From Candidatus Bathyarchaeota archaeon (GTDB taxonomy: Archaea; Thermoproteota; Bathyarchaeia; TCS64), in assembly GCA_026394265.1 (NCBI GenBank), contig JAPKYO010000042.1:1-48504 (forward strand): a stretch of DNA of 48,504 nucleotides, given 5' to 3'. Every line of letters begins with the position of its first letter. Within the stretch, counting starts at the first letter, position 1. Under the pieces are notes generated by a model. The model was not told the DNA's origin. It made no database searches and saw only the letters and a list, made by a program, of their open reading frames with translations. Positions 24,579 to 31,502 of this stretch are shown here, in pieces. Position numbers and translations under genes: made by a program.

Positions 24579-24963
24579 GTCACCCCAGACTGGTCCCCCA
24601 TCCCTTATTATACATTAGGAATAAACCCCATACAGGGATTTGATGCCGAAACCTACTTGTGGCGCTGATCAGAACATGCGCGCCTGTCCTACACGCTCCC
24701 AAACCGCATCCACGGTCTTCATTGCTTCGGACAGGACTTACCCGCGGTATGGCAGATCGGAGGACGAGGTATTTATTAATTATGAATATAAATCCCGCCC
24801 CTAGATCGAACAAATAAGGACGCAAAGGCACCTCCTTCACTATTTTATTAGATGTGAAGCAGTGCATTCACGCGATTAAGTTTTGAAAAAAATGTGGAGA
24901 AGACGTTTTCTCGACACCTTTCCTTTATAAGTCGATTTCCCGCCTCTTTAGTGAGGCTCCGTT
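24579..24963. other. Intergenic region between the PUA gene and aMBF1
   Basis: This 385-base divergent region has AT-rich patches (24767-24800) and a pair of inverted heptamers, CCTGTCC near 24687 and GGACAGG near 24730, that could fold. I see no convincing ORF or known RNA. Its right end holds the aMBF1 promoter. Confidence 0.4.
24924..24930 (+). promoter_or_regulatory. TATA box of aMBF1
   Basis: TTTATAA lies 34-40 bases upstream of the aMBF1 ATG. GTGAGG just before the ATG is a likely ribosome-binding site, giving a short leader. Confidence 0.55.
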
Positions 24964-25482
24964 ATGCGCTGCGAGGTTTGCGGTAAAGAGATATTGGGTC
25001 CACCCCAGCGGAGAGTCATAGAGGGCGCCAAGCTGACAGTCTGCTCAAGGTGCGCCCCGTTCGGTTCATCTGAGTGGGGGACGGCTAGGCCGGCGCCTGT
25101 TAAGACGACGTCCAGCGGCAGGGTTTCTATGATGCCCACGCTCGCCCCGCGCCCACGCGTCAGAAACGACGTGGAATCCGTGGAATCACTCGAACTCGTC
25201 GAGGACTACGGCGCCCAGATAAGAAAGGCGCGCCAGAAACTCGGATTATCCGAGAAGGACCTGGCGAAGAAGATGCAGGAGAAGGAGTCAGTCGTCAAGA
25301 ACCTTGAGAAGCAGGATCTGACTCCGGATCAGCGGCTCATCTCCAAGATCAGGAAGTACCTCAGCCTCGACATCGTCGAGCACATAGACGCCCAGAAGGG
25401 CCAGATTCTTGCGAAGGCGACGGGGGCGAAGACCATAGGCGACATGCTCAAGATGAAGGCTGAGGGCGACGCGAAGCCCTGA
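24964..25482 (+). CDS. Archaeal multiprotein bridging factor aMBF1
   Basis: aMBF1 is an archaeal homologue of eukaryotic MBF1 and is linked to ribosomes and stress. The 172-residue protein has an N-terminal zinc ribbon (MRCEVCGKEI and VCSRCAPFG), a proline-rich linker, and a cro-type helix-turn-helix (GAQIRKARQKLGLSEKDLAK, then EKQDLTPDQRLISKIRKYL). The C-terminus is a short basic helix. It starts with ATG behind a clear TATA box. It leads a cluster with AK6 and a zinc-ribbon protein, spaced 11 and 1 bases. Confidence 0.92.
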   Translation: MRCEVCGKEILGPPQRRVIEGAKLTVCSRCAPFGSSEWGTARPAPVKTTSSGRVSMMPTLAPRPRVRNDVESVESLELVEDYGAQIRKARQKLGLSEKDLAKKMQEKESVVKNLEKQDLTPDQRLISKIRKYLSLDIVEHIDAQKGQILAKATGAKTIGDMLKMKAEGDAKP

Positions 25483-25493
25483 CGGCGTCTGAC

Positions 25494-26072
25494 ATGGTCG
25501 AGCGCCAACTCATCGTCGTCACCGGGGTCCCCGGCACGGGCAAAACCACAGTATCCACCCTTCTCGCCGCCGAGTTGCACGCGGAGCACATCGAGTTGAC
25601 CCGCCTCGTCAAGGAGGGGGGCCTCAGCCAGGGCTGGGACCCGGCACGCAACACGACCATCGCCGACATGAAGGCGCTCCGCCACGCCATCGCCAACATC
25701 GTCGAAAACTCCACAAGCACCGTCATAATCGACGGCCACTACTCACCCGACGTCTCCCCCAGGGAGGAGGCCACACTCGTCGTCGTCCTACGCCGCGCCC
25801 CCTGGGTTCTCAAGGATGAGCTGCAGGCACGCGGGTACAGCGCCGGCAAGGTCAGGGAGAACGTCGAGGCGGAGATGATCGGCACCTGCCTCGTCGACGC
25901 CCTCGCCGCCCAGGATCAGGAGAAGGTCTGCGAGATAGACACAACCGGGGAGACCCCCGGGGAGACCGTAAGGTTCATCCTCGCCGTCATCGATGGTGAG
26001 GTTAACTGCAGCCACGGGGAGGTCGACTGGATGAGCCGCCCCGAGGCCGAGAAGCTCCTGAGGGAACCCTAA
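25494..26072 (+). CDS. AK6/Fap7-family adenylate kinase
   Basis: A 192-residue NTPase of the AK6/Fap7 family, which in archaea and eukaryotes helps small ribosomal subunit maturation besides having adenylate kinase activity. The Walker A is GVPGTGKTT (residues 11-19). The VVVLRRAPWVLKDELQARGYS segment followed by KVRENVEAEMIG is the lid/NMP region signature of the family. It starts with ATG, 11 bases after aMBF1, and its stop is one base before the zinc-ribbon gene, so all three form an operon. Confidence 0.88.
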   Translation: MVERQLIVVTGVPGTGKTTVSTLLAAELHAEHIELTRLVKEGGLSQGWDPARNTTIADMKALRHAIANIVENSTSTVIIDGHYSPDVSPREEATLVVVLRRAPWVLKDELQARGYSAGKVRENVEAEMIGTCLVDALAAQDQEKVCEIDTTGETPGETVRFILAVIDGEVNCSHGEVDWMSRPEAEKLLREP

Positions 26073-26073
26073 C

Positions 26074-26301
26074 ATGTATGTGGTCGTACGCTGCCCCCGG
26101 TGTGGCGAGCTCATGCTCGCGAACACCGCCAACCAGACCCGTACCTGCCCCGGCTGCAACGGCCGCGCCGACCTCAAGACCCTCCGCGTCTACGGGAGGG
26201 CGGAGACCCCCGCCGAGGCGACCGCCCTGATGAAGGCGATGAAGGCCAAGGAGGGCGGCGGCGAGGACTACACCCCCAGCTTCAAGCGCCTCAACCCCTA
26301 A
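26074..26301 (+). CDS. Small zinc-ribbon protein (DUF1922-like)
   Basis: A 75-residue protein with a zinc ribbon at the N-terminus, VVRCPRCGELMLANTANQTR followed by TCPGC, then a helical tail (TPAEATALMKAMKAKEGGG). Resembles the archaeal DUF1922 zinc ribbons. It begins one base after the AK6 stop and is probably translated from the same message. Function unknown; an RNA or protein binding role is a guess. Confidence 0.75.
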   Translation: MYVVVRCPRCGELMLANTANQTRTCPGCNGRADLKTLRVYGRAETPAEATALMKAMKAKEGGGEDYTPSFKRLNP

Positions 26302-26373
26302 AAGGCGTATTCTGTGCGTAAATTTTCCCTCTTGGTGTGACATCCCAAAAACAGGGGTCATTTAATGATACTA

Positions 26374-26382
26374 CTTTATATC
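26374..26382 (+). promoter_or_regulatory. TATA-like promoter of the small winged-helix gene
   Basis: CTTTATATC lies about 45-53 bases upstream of the ATG at 26427, followed by a GGCGGGGCAGAGG purine stretch that serves as ribosome-binding site. Confidence 0.45.
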
Positions 26383-26426
26383 ACTCTTTGTAGAAGTAAT
26401 TAAGAGATACAGAGGCGGGGCAGAGG

Positions 26427-26678
26427 ATGGGAAAATACAGCCCAAACTTCGACACTATACTCATGGTAGAGAAGGCGCTTCTGGAATCAGACGACTACCC
26501 CTCAAAGACGCAGCTATGGAAGCGGCTGCCGAGGAAGATGCACTACTCCACCTTCAAGAACGTGATAGAGTACCTAGCGGCGTCGAACAAGATCGAGTTC
26601 AACAACCACTCGATAATCTACATCGGGGCAAGCGACAAACTGAAGGCGTATCTTGATACATTCACCGAGCTAAAGTAG
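26427..26678 (+). CDS. Small winged-helix protein
   Basis: An 83-residue protein with a predicted winged-helix fold: an N-terminal helix (NFDTILMVEKALLES), a short helix KTQLWKRLPRK, a recognition helix STFKNVIEYLAASNK and a beta hairpin FNNHSIIYIG. Likely binds DNA. Similar small single-domain proteins are frequent in archaea. Its stop abuts the stop of the convergent RelE-like gene. Strong purine-rich ribosome-binding site before the ATG. Confidence 0.72.
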   Translation: MGKYSPNFDTILMVEKALLESDDYPSKTQLWKRLPRKMHYSTFKNVIEYLAASNKIEFNNHSIIYIGASDKLKAYLDTFTELK

Positions 26679-27020
26679 TCAACCCTTACGATAACCGAAC
26701 CGCTCATCATATTCTCCGTGCGTCAACACGTCTAGGATATGCGGGACCGCGCCCACGCCATCCACGTACTTGATGGTGTAACATGCCCTCCGAGCCCCCG
26801 GGAGCTCGTATCGATAGAGGTTGTTGATCTCTTTCCCAAGGTACGTCTTCGGCCAGAGGCTCCTGGGAACCTGTTCCCCCGCGTGCCTGTTCTCAAGAAG
26901 CCTCTCCCTCATCTCCATGACCATCACCTTCTCGGGGTGGTCGGCCTCGAGGCCGTTGTAGTATTCGGCTAGCTCCCGTCGAAATCGCACCTCTCTGCAC
27001 GGTTCAGGTCGACGAGGCAC
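26679..27020 (-). CDS. RelE/ParE-like protein
   Basis: A 113-residue protein. The C-terminal 65 residues, with INNLYRYELPGARRACYTI, HILDVLTHGEYDERFGY, follow the pattern of RelE-type mRNA interferases, whose last strand ends in a H-x-EYD-xxFGY element. The N-terminal half is helical (LEADHPEKVMVMEMRERLLE). No antitoxin gene precedes or follows it on the same strand, so a free-standing, perhaps non-toxic, member is likely. The start is a GTG at 27020; a second GTG ten codons later is possible. Confidence 0.6.
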   Translation of the reverse strand: MPRRPEPCREVRFRRELAEYYNGLEADHPEKVMVMEMRERLLENRHAGEQVPRSLWPKTYLGKEINNLYRYELPGARRACYTIKYVDGVGAVPHILDVLTHGEYDERFGYRKG

Positions 27021-27160
27021 ATCATTTAATTTTAAACAAATCTATAAAAAACTCACCCCTCGATATTCCATTTTTACGACGAATTAACTCCCCCTTTCTT
27101 GGGCTACAAGTCCATTAATCCCCGGCGATAAACTGTCACTTCGCCGTGCCCCCTTTCTCA

Positions 27161-27170
27161 TTTTTATATG
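27161..27170 (+). promoter_or_regulatory. TATA box of the Lsm gene
   Basis: TTTTTATATG lies about 36-45 bases upstream of the Lsm ATG at 27206; an AGAGGTTAAG ribosome-binding stretch follows. Confidence 0.5.
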
Positions 27171-27205
27171 GGGAGAGGGTATCTGTGCTCTAGAGGTTAA
27201 GCAAG

Positions 27206-27628
27206 ATGGCGGCTGTAACCAGCAGAAGATTCTTCGAGGAACTCGGACTCCTCGTCGGCAAGCCCGTCGCGGTCTTCGACACAACGGGCAAGTCCTACGA
27301 CGGCGAGCTACTCGGATACGACTCAAACACGCTGAGCATCTGCCTTGGCAACGTAAACACCGAGCGCGGCAAGTCCCACAGGGTCTTCATCGCCGGCTCA
27401 AGCGTCGCCCGAATCCTGGCATCCGAGAGGCCGTTCAACCTCGAGGGGCTGAAGGAGAGGCTCGAGAAGGTGTTCCCCAACATGGTGCAGCTCATCCCCG
27501 AGGCTCGCGTCATCATCGTCATGGGCAAGATAAGGCTCAACGAGACCGGCGTCATCGAGGGGACGGGCCCCGCCGCGGACAGGGTCAGGGACATCTTCAC
27601 GAGGTTCAAGACAGAGACACAGGGATAG
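27206..27628 (+). CDS. Sm-like (Lsm) protein with C-terminal extension
   Basis: A 140-residue RNA-binding protein. Residues 10-75 are an Sm fold: the Sm1 part LLVGKPVAVFDTTGKSYDGE and LLGYDSNTLSICLGN, and the Sm2-like strand RVFIAGSSVARIL. The remaining 65 residues form an alpha-beta extension (EGLKERLEKVFPNMV, EARVIIVMGKIRLNETGV), as in the extended SmAP3-type proteins of Crenarchaeota. Expected to assemble as a ring that binds U-rich RNA. It has its own TATA box and starts with ATG. Confidence 0.82.
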   Translation: MAAVTSRRFFEELGLLVGKPVAVFDTTGKSYDGELLGYDSNTLSICLGNVNTERGKSHRVFIAGSSVARILASERPFNLEGLKERLEKVFPNMVQLIPEARVIIVMGKIRLNETGVIEGTGPAADRVRDIFTRFKTETQG

Positions 27629-28027
27629 AACCCACATCATTTTTTTCATTACCTCACAATAAACCGCGTTTTACCCCAAACTCCGTAGACCAACCGACGA
27701 AAACCCCCGGTCACCCCCACACGGTCGCCGACGTAGCCCAATAACACCAAACACGCCAGAGGGGGGGAGGGGGGGCACCTGAATAAACTAGAAAACGGCT
27801 CCTTAGCGAGAAATAACCCTTAAAAATGCCCCGTTGACGATCATAAATGTACAAAAATGCACCTAAACTGACCCAAAAATGTCCAAAAAAGAACCTAAAA
27901 ACGATGGTTTTCTGACATGAAAATTGTTCAAAGACCCACATCAGGCGGCGAATATACTCCTCCCCCCACACGCGCCACGACACATCCGCCAAGGTGAAAT
28001 ACCCGGCGTCACACACCCCAGCATAAT
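27629..28027. other. Intergenic region with a G7-A-G7 tract
   Basis: This 399-base gap between Lsm and the transglycosylase gene carries a tract of seven G, one A and seven G (27761-27775) that could form a quadruplex, and further on an A-rich stretch with three AAAAATG repeats (about 27823-27882). I see no convincing ORF or known RNA. The promoter of the transglycosylase gene is presumably in its right half but no clear TATA box stands out. Confidence 0.4.
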
Positions 28028-29644
28028 ATGGCCTTCGAACTCAAGGACAGGGACCTCATGGGGAGGATCGGCCGCCTCAAGACGAAGGGCGGCATCGTCG
28101 AGACCCCCGCCTTCATGCCGGTCATCAACCCCCTCACACAGATCATCCCACCCAAGAGAATGAAGAAGGAATTCCACGTCAACATCGTCATCACAAACAG
28201 CTACATAACCAAGAAAAACTTCGGCGACATCCCCGACCTCGACATACACAAGCTACTAGACTACGACGGCGTCGTCATGACCGACTCGGGCGCCTACCAG
28301 ATACTCGTCTACGGCGGCGTCGAGGTCACCCAGCCCGAGATCATAGAGTACCAGCGCAAGATCAGGAGCGACATCGCCGTCATCCTCGACATCCCCACCG
28401 GCTGGGACGTCCCCCGCGAGAAGGTTGAGTACACAGTCGACGAGACCCTCCGCCGAGCCGAGGCCGCGCTCCCCCTCATCGAGGACAGCGACGCCCTCTG
28501 GGTCGGCCCAGTACAGGGAGGCAAGCACCTCGACCTCGTCGCCAAGTCCGCCAAGAGCATCGGCGCGATGCCATTCCAGATACACGCCCTCGGCAGCCCA
28601 ACCGAGGTCATGGAGCGCTACATGTTCCCCGTCCTCGTCGACATGATCGTGGCGGCGAAGCGCAACCTGCCCCCCGACAGGCCGCTGCACCTCTTCGGCG
28701 CGGGCCACCCGATGATGTTCAGCCTCGCCGCCGCGCTGGGCTGCGACCTCTTCGACTCCGCAAGCTACGCCCTATACGCGAAGGATGGGCGATACCTCAC
28801 CCCCAACGGCACACTCCGGCTCGAGGACATCAGCTACCTGCCCTGCTCCTGCCCGATCTGCCGGAAGCACACCGCCGAGGAAATCAAGACCGCCACGAAG
28901 GCGGAGCGGGAGAAGCTCCTCGCGGAGCACAACCTACACGTCTGCATGGCGGAGATCGACGCCATCAAGCAGGCCATCTACGAGGGGAGCCTCTACGACC
29001 TAGTCGAGAGGAGGAGCAAGGGGCACCCCGCCATGTCCTCCGCCCTGAAGCGGCTCTGGGAGTACCGCGAAGACCTCGAGCGGGGCAGCCCCGCCTTCAA
29101 GGGGCACGGCGTATTCTACTACGACCAGCACAGCCTAGCACGCCCCGAGGTCACCCGCTACGCCCACCTCCTCAACGAGAACTACCGGAGACCCACCAAG
29201 GCCGAGACACTCATCCTAGTAACAACACCCACCCACAAACCCTTCGACAGCAGCGACGAGTACAGGCGCCTAAGCCAGCACCTCAGCAACGAGCTCGGGG
29301 AGGACGCCGACGGGCTACACATCTGCTTCTACGCCGCCCCCTACGGCCCCGTCCCCGCCGACCTCTCCGAGACCTACCCCCTCAGCCAGTTCGAGATATC
29401 CGCCCCCCTCGACATCGAGACGATCCGATACACCGCGGGGGCGGTAGCCGACTACGTCCGCGCGAGCGGCCACAAGGCAGTCTACATACACAGGGGCAAG
29501 GGGGAACTGGACGACGAGGTCGAGTCGGTCCTCATGGACGCGTGTAATGAGGCCAAGATTAACCTCACCACGGTGTGGAGCAACGACCCATGGTGCGCCG
29601 ACGCCTTCTCCGCCCTCACCAACACGCTCAAGACGCGGAAATGA
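28028..29644 (+). CDS. tgtA: Archaeosine tRNA-guanine transglycosylase, catalytic part
   Basis: This enzyme replaces guanine 15 in the D-loop of archaeal tRNAs with preQ0, the first step to archaeosine. The 538-residue protein has the catalytic barrel with TDSGAYQ (Asp86), the nucleophile Asp243 in CDLFDSASY, and the zinc cysteines in LPCSCPICRKH (C273, C275, C278). After it comes a C1-type domain (TLILVTTPTHKPF to the end). The C2 and PUA domains found at the end of single-chain enzymes are missing; they are encoded at 24108-24578. Starts with ATG. Confidence 0.93.
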   Translation: MAFELKDRDLMGRIGRLKTKGGIVETPAFMPVINPLTQIIPPKRMKKEFHVNIVITNSYITKKNFGDIPDLDIHKLLDYDGVVMTDSGAYQILVYGGVEVTQPEIIEYQRKIRSDIAVILDIPTGWDVPREKVEYTVDETLRRAEAALPLIEDSDALWVGPVQGGKHLDLVAKSAKSIGAMPFQIHALGSPTEVMERYMFPVLVDMIVAAKRNLPPDRPLHLFGAGHPMMFSLAAALGCDLFDSASYALYAKDGRYLTPNGTLRLEDISYLPCSCPICRKHTAEEIKTATKAEREKLLAEHNLHVCMAEIDAIKQAIYEGSLYDLVERRSKGHPAMSSALKRLWEYREDLERGSPAFKGHGVFYYDQHSLARPEVTRYAHLLNENYRRPTKAETLILVTTPTHKPFDSSDEYRRLSQHLSNELGEDADGLHICFYAAPYGPVPADLSETYPLSQFEISAPLDIETIRYTAGAVADYVRASGHKAVYIHRGKGELDDEVESVLMDACNEAKINLTTVWSNDPWCADAFSALTNTLKTRK

Positions 29645-29700
29645 GCCCGCCGCCGTGTACCCCCCGTCCATCACGCTTTTAAGGGATGGTCTAGCAGGAA

Positions 29701-29824
29701 GGTATAAGTGCACGAAAAAGGTATGATGCACCGTCCCCCCAGGGAGCCAGATAGGCGACCGGGGAAAGGACTCGACGATCCGTAGGCAGATGCCTGTAAA
29801 CAGCGGGTCGCTTCGTTGCCTAGG
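29701..29824 (+). ncRNA. Candidate structured RNA or leader upstream of the beta-CASP RNase gene
   Basis: The 197-base gap between two genes holds a stretch with several complementary pairs: GTGCA...TGCAC (29707-29731), TAGGCGACC (29752-29760) against GGTCG and, after an eight-base bulge, CCTA (29806-29822), and an internal AGGC-AGAT-GCCT hairpin (29783-29794). AT-rich runs that could be a promoter precede it near 29680-29706. It resembles no RNA family I can name; it could be a free RNA or the 5' leader of the RNase gene at 29842. Confidence 0.35.
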
Positions 29825-29841
29825 ATAGGTAATAGATAGCA

Positions 29842-31101
29842 ATGGTAAAGTTAGGATTCATGGGTGGAACCCATGAGGTAGGCCGTAATGCGATCCTCCT
29901 TCAGTCGAATGAGGCGAAATTACTACTCGAATACGGTGTCAAGGTGGGTGAGCCCACCGAGTTCCCCGCCCACGTAAGGGCGAAGGACCTCGACGGCATA
30001 GTCTTGGCGCACGCGCACCTCGACCACAGCGGCGGGGTGCCCATGTTCTACCTCAGCGAGAAGAAGCCACTCTTCTGCACGGCCACGACGGCTGAAATAT
30101 CGAAGATACTCATCGAAGACATGATCAAGCTCAACAACTACTACCTCCCGTTCGAGTACATCGAACTCGACAACATGATGAAGCAGAGGAACGACCTCGC
30201 CTACGGGCAGGAGGTCAAGCTCAAGGATATAAACTTCAACCTCCAGAACGCGGGCCATATCCCCGGCTCCGCCATGGTCGACATCGAGACAAACGGCAAG
30301 AGCATCCTCTACACAAGCGACTTCAACACAGTAGAGACGCGACTCTGCACCGCGGCGAAGGTGCCTAAGAAGAAGTACGACGCCGTCATCATCGAATCAA
30401 CATACGCGACCCACGATCACCCCGAGAGGAAGCAGCTCGAAGAAGACTTCGTCAAGGCGGTCAAGGACGTCGTGAACGGTGGCGGCAAGGTACTCGTCCC
30501 CGCCTTCGCGGTGGGCAGGAGCCAGGAGATGTTCAGCATCCTCCACGCACACGGCTTCGAGGGCACCATCGTCATCGACGGCATGGCACGCGCGGTAGAC
30601 CGCATACTGCTCGACAAACAGGAGTCGGTGAAGACCCACGCACAGTTCGAGCAGGCATGCATGAGGGCGCAGGAGGTACGCGGCTGGAGGGACCGCAGAA
30701 AGGCGATAAGCCAAGCAGACGTCATCGTCGCCCCGAGCGGCATGCTCCAGGGAGGCACAGCGGTCTTCTACATGGAGAAGCTGGGCTTCCGCCCGGAGAA
30801 CGCCGTCTTCCTCGTCAGCTTCCAGGTCCCCGGCACCGGCGGCAACAAGCTCATGGAGCAGGGCACATTCAACATCGCCGAGAAGGACGAGAAGGTCACC
30901 GCAAAGGTCCGCCACTTCGACTTCAGCAGCCACACAGGCGCAACCCCCCTCCAGAACTTCATAAAGGGACTCAAGGGGAAGCCACACATCTACGTCGTCC
31001 ACGGCGAACCCGACAGCTGCGACTTCCTCGCACAGTGGGCGCAGGACGAGTGCGACCTCAAGGCAACCGCCCCCAACATGAACGACGAGTTCGAGGTCTA
31101 A
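29842..31101 (+). CDS. Beta-CASP ribonuclease (aCPSF2-like)
   Basis: A 419-residue metallo-beta-lactamase/beta-CASP nuclease without KH domains, as in the archaeal aCPSF2 group related to eukaryotic CPSF73. The start VKLGFMGGTHEVGRNAILLQ is typical. Metal motifs are HAHLDH (residues 57-62), NAGHIPGSAM, SDFNTVE and HTGA/VVHGE near the end; the beta-CASP region includes VPAFAVGRSQEM and the APSGMLQGG loop. It likely acts as an RNA endo- or exonuclease. It starts with ATG after a 197-base leader region and is followed by eL38. Confidence 0.9.
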   Translation: MVKLGFMGGTHEVGRNAILLQSNEAKLLLEYGVKVGEPTEFPAHVRAKDLDGIVLAHAHLDHSGGVPMFYLSEKKPLFCTATTAEISKILIEDMIKLNNYYLPFEYIELDNMMKQRNDLAYGQEVKLKDINFNLQNAGHIPGSAMVDIETNGKSILYTSDFNTVETRLCTAAKVPKKKYDAVIIESTYATHDHPERKQLEEDFVKAVKDVVNGGGKVLVPAFAVGRSQEMFSILHAHGFEGTIVIDGMARAVDRILLDKQESVKTHAQFEQACMRAQEVRGWRDRRKAISQADVIVAPSGMLQGGTAVFYMEKLGFRPENAVFLVSFQVPGTGGNKLMEQGTFNIAEKDEKVTAKVRHFDFSSHTGATPLQNFIKGLKGKPHIYVVHGEPDSCDFLAQWAQDECDLKATAPNMNDEFEV

Positions 31102-31115
31102 CCCCCCGACCGAAA

Positions 31116-31130
31116 GGCTAAATATTAGCC
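31116..31130 (+). promoter_or_regulatory. Palindromic TATA region upstream of eL38
   Basis: GGCTAAATATTAGCC is a near-perfect palindrome whose centre AAATATTA can serve as TATA box, 35-45 bases before the eL38 ATG. The symmetric arms could bind a regulator. Confidence 0.45.
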
Positions 31131-31162
31131 TCCATTTCTCTTGTCAAGACACGGTGTAAGCT

Positions 31163-31357
31163 ATGCCGAAAGAGATCACAAACGTAGACGAGTTCCTCAA
31201 GATATCTGAGAAGGCGAGCGAGTGCAAGATTAAGAAGCTCGGCGAGGTCACGAAGCTCAAGCTGAGGACTCCCGGCAACCTCTTCACCATAAAGCTCGAG
31301 GCGAAGGCGGCGGACGAGGTCCTCGCCAAGATCACCTGCGCCAAGACCGAGTTGTAA
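31163..31357 (+). CDS. rpl38e: Ribosomal protein eL38
   Basis: A 64-residue large-subunit ribosomal protein shared by eukaryotes and part of the archaea. It begins MPKEITNVDEFLKISEKASE and continues with KLKLRTPGNLFTIKLEA, both family hallmarks. eL38 is known from TACK and Asgard lineages and is generally missing from Euryarchaeota, which helps place the organism. ATG start, own palindromic promoter. Confidence 0.92.
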   Translation: MPKEITNVDEFLKISEKASECKIKKLGEVTKLKLRTPGNLFTIKLEAKAADEVLAKITCAKTEL

Positions 31358-31379
31358 CTCGGCCCCGTCTTTTAGACAC

Positions 31380-31395
31380 GGTGCCAACCGGCACC
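31380..31395 (+). terminator. Small hairpin after eL38
   Basis: GGTGCC-AACC-GGCACC forms a six-pair stem with a four-base loop 23 bases after the eL38 stop, just after a CTTTT run at 31369-31374. It may help end the eL38 transcript, although archaeal terminators rely mainly on T-runs. Confidence 0.3.
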
Positions 31396-31475
31396 ACAAA
31401 CTAAATCATTAAATGAAGAAATAATGTTCAACTCAAAGATGGATGTGGGGGGAGAAGCCAGACAAGATTAAGCGA

Positions 31476-31502
31476 GGGTTAGGGAGGGAGGGTGGGTGGG
31501 GG
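31476..31502 (+). other. G-quadruplex motif over the P-type ATPase start
   Basis: Six tracts of three or more G separated by loops of one to three bases, beginning with the telomere-like GGGTTAGGG, cover the ribosome-binding region and the GTG start of the ATPase gene. In the mRNA this could mask the start codon; in DNA it could form on the coding strand. Confidence 0.6.

Noticed and set aside
24580..24867. A 95-codon reverse open frame in the gap before aMBF1
   Set aside because: No recognisable motif, no ribosome-binding site and mixed composition; read as chance.
26427..27020. Classical RelBE toxin-antitoxin pair
   Set aside because: The neighbouring small gene is convergent and looks like a winged helix, not a RelB-type antitoxin.
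27820..27900. C/D box small RNA in the A-rich part of the gap
   Set aside because: CTGA occurs but no matching C box (RTGATGA) at suitable distance.
27711..28016. A 101-codon reverse open frame in the gap before the transglycosylase gene
   Set aside because: It is Trp/Phe-rich, includes the G-tract as a proline run and lacks start signals.
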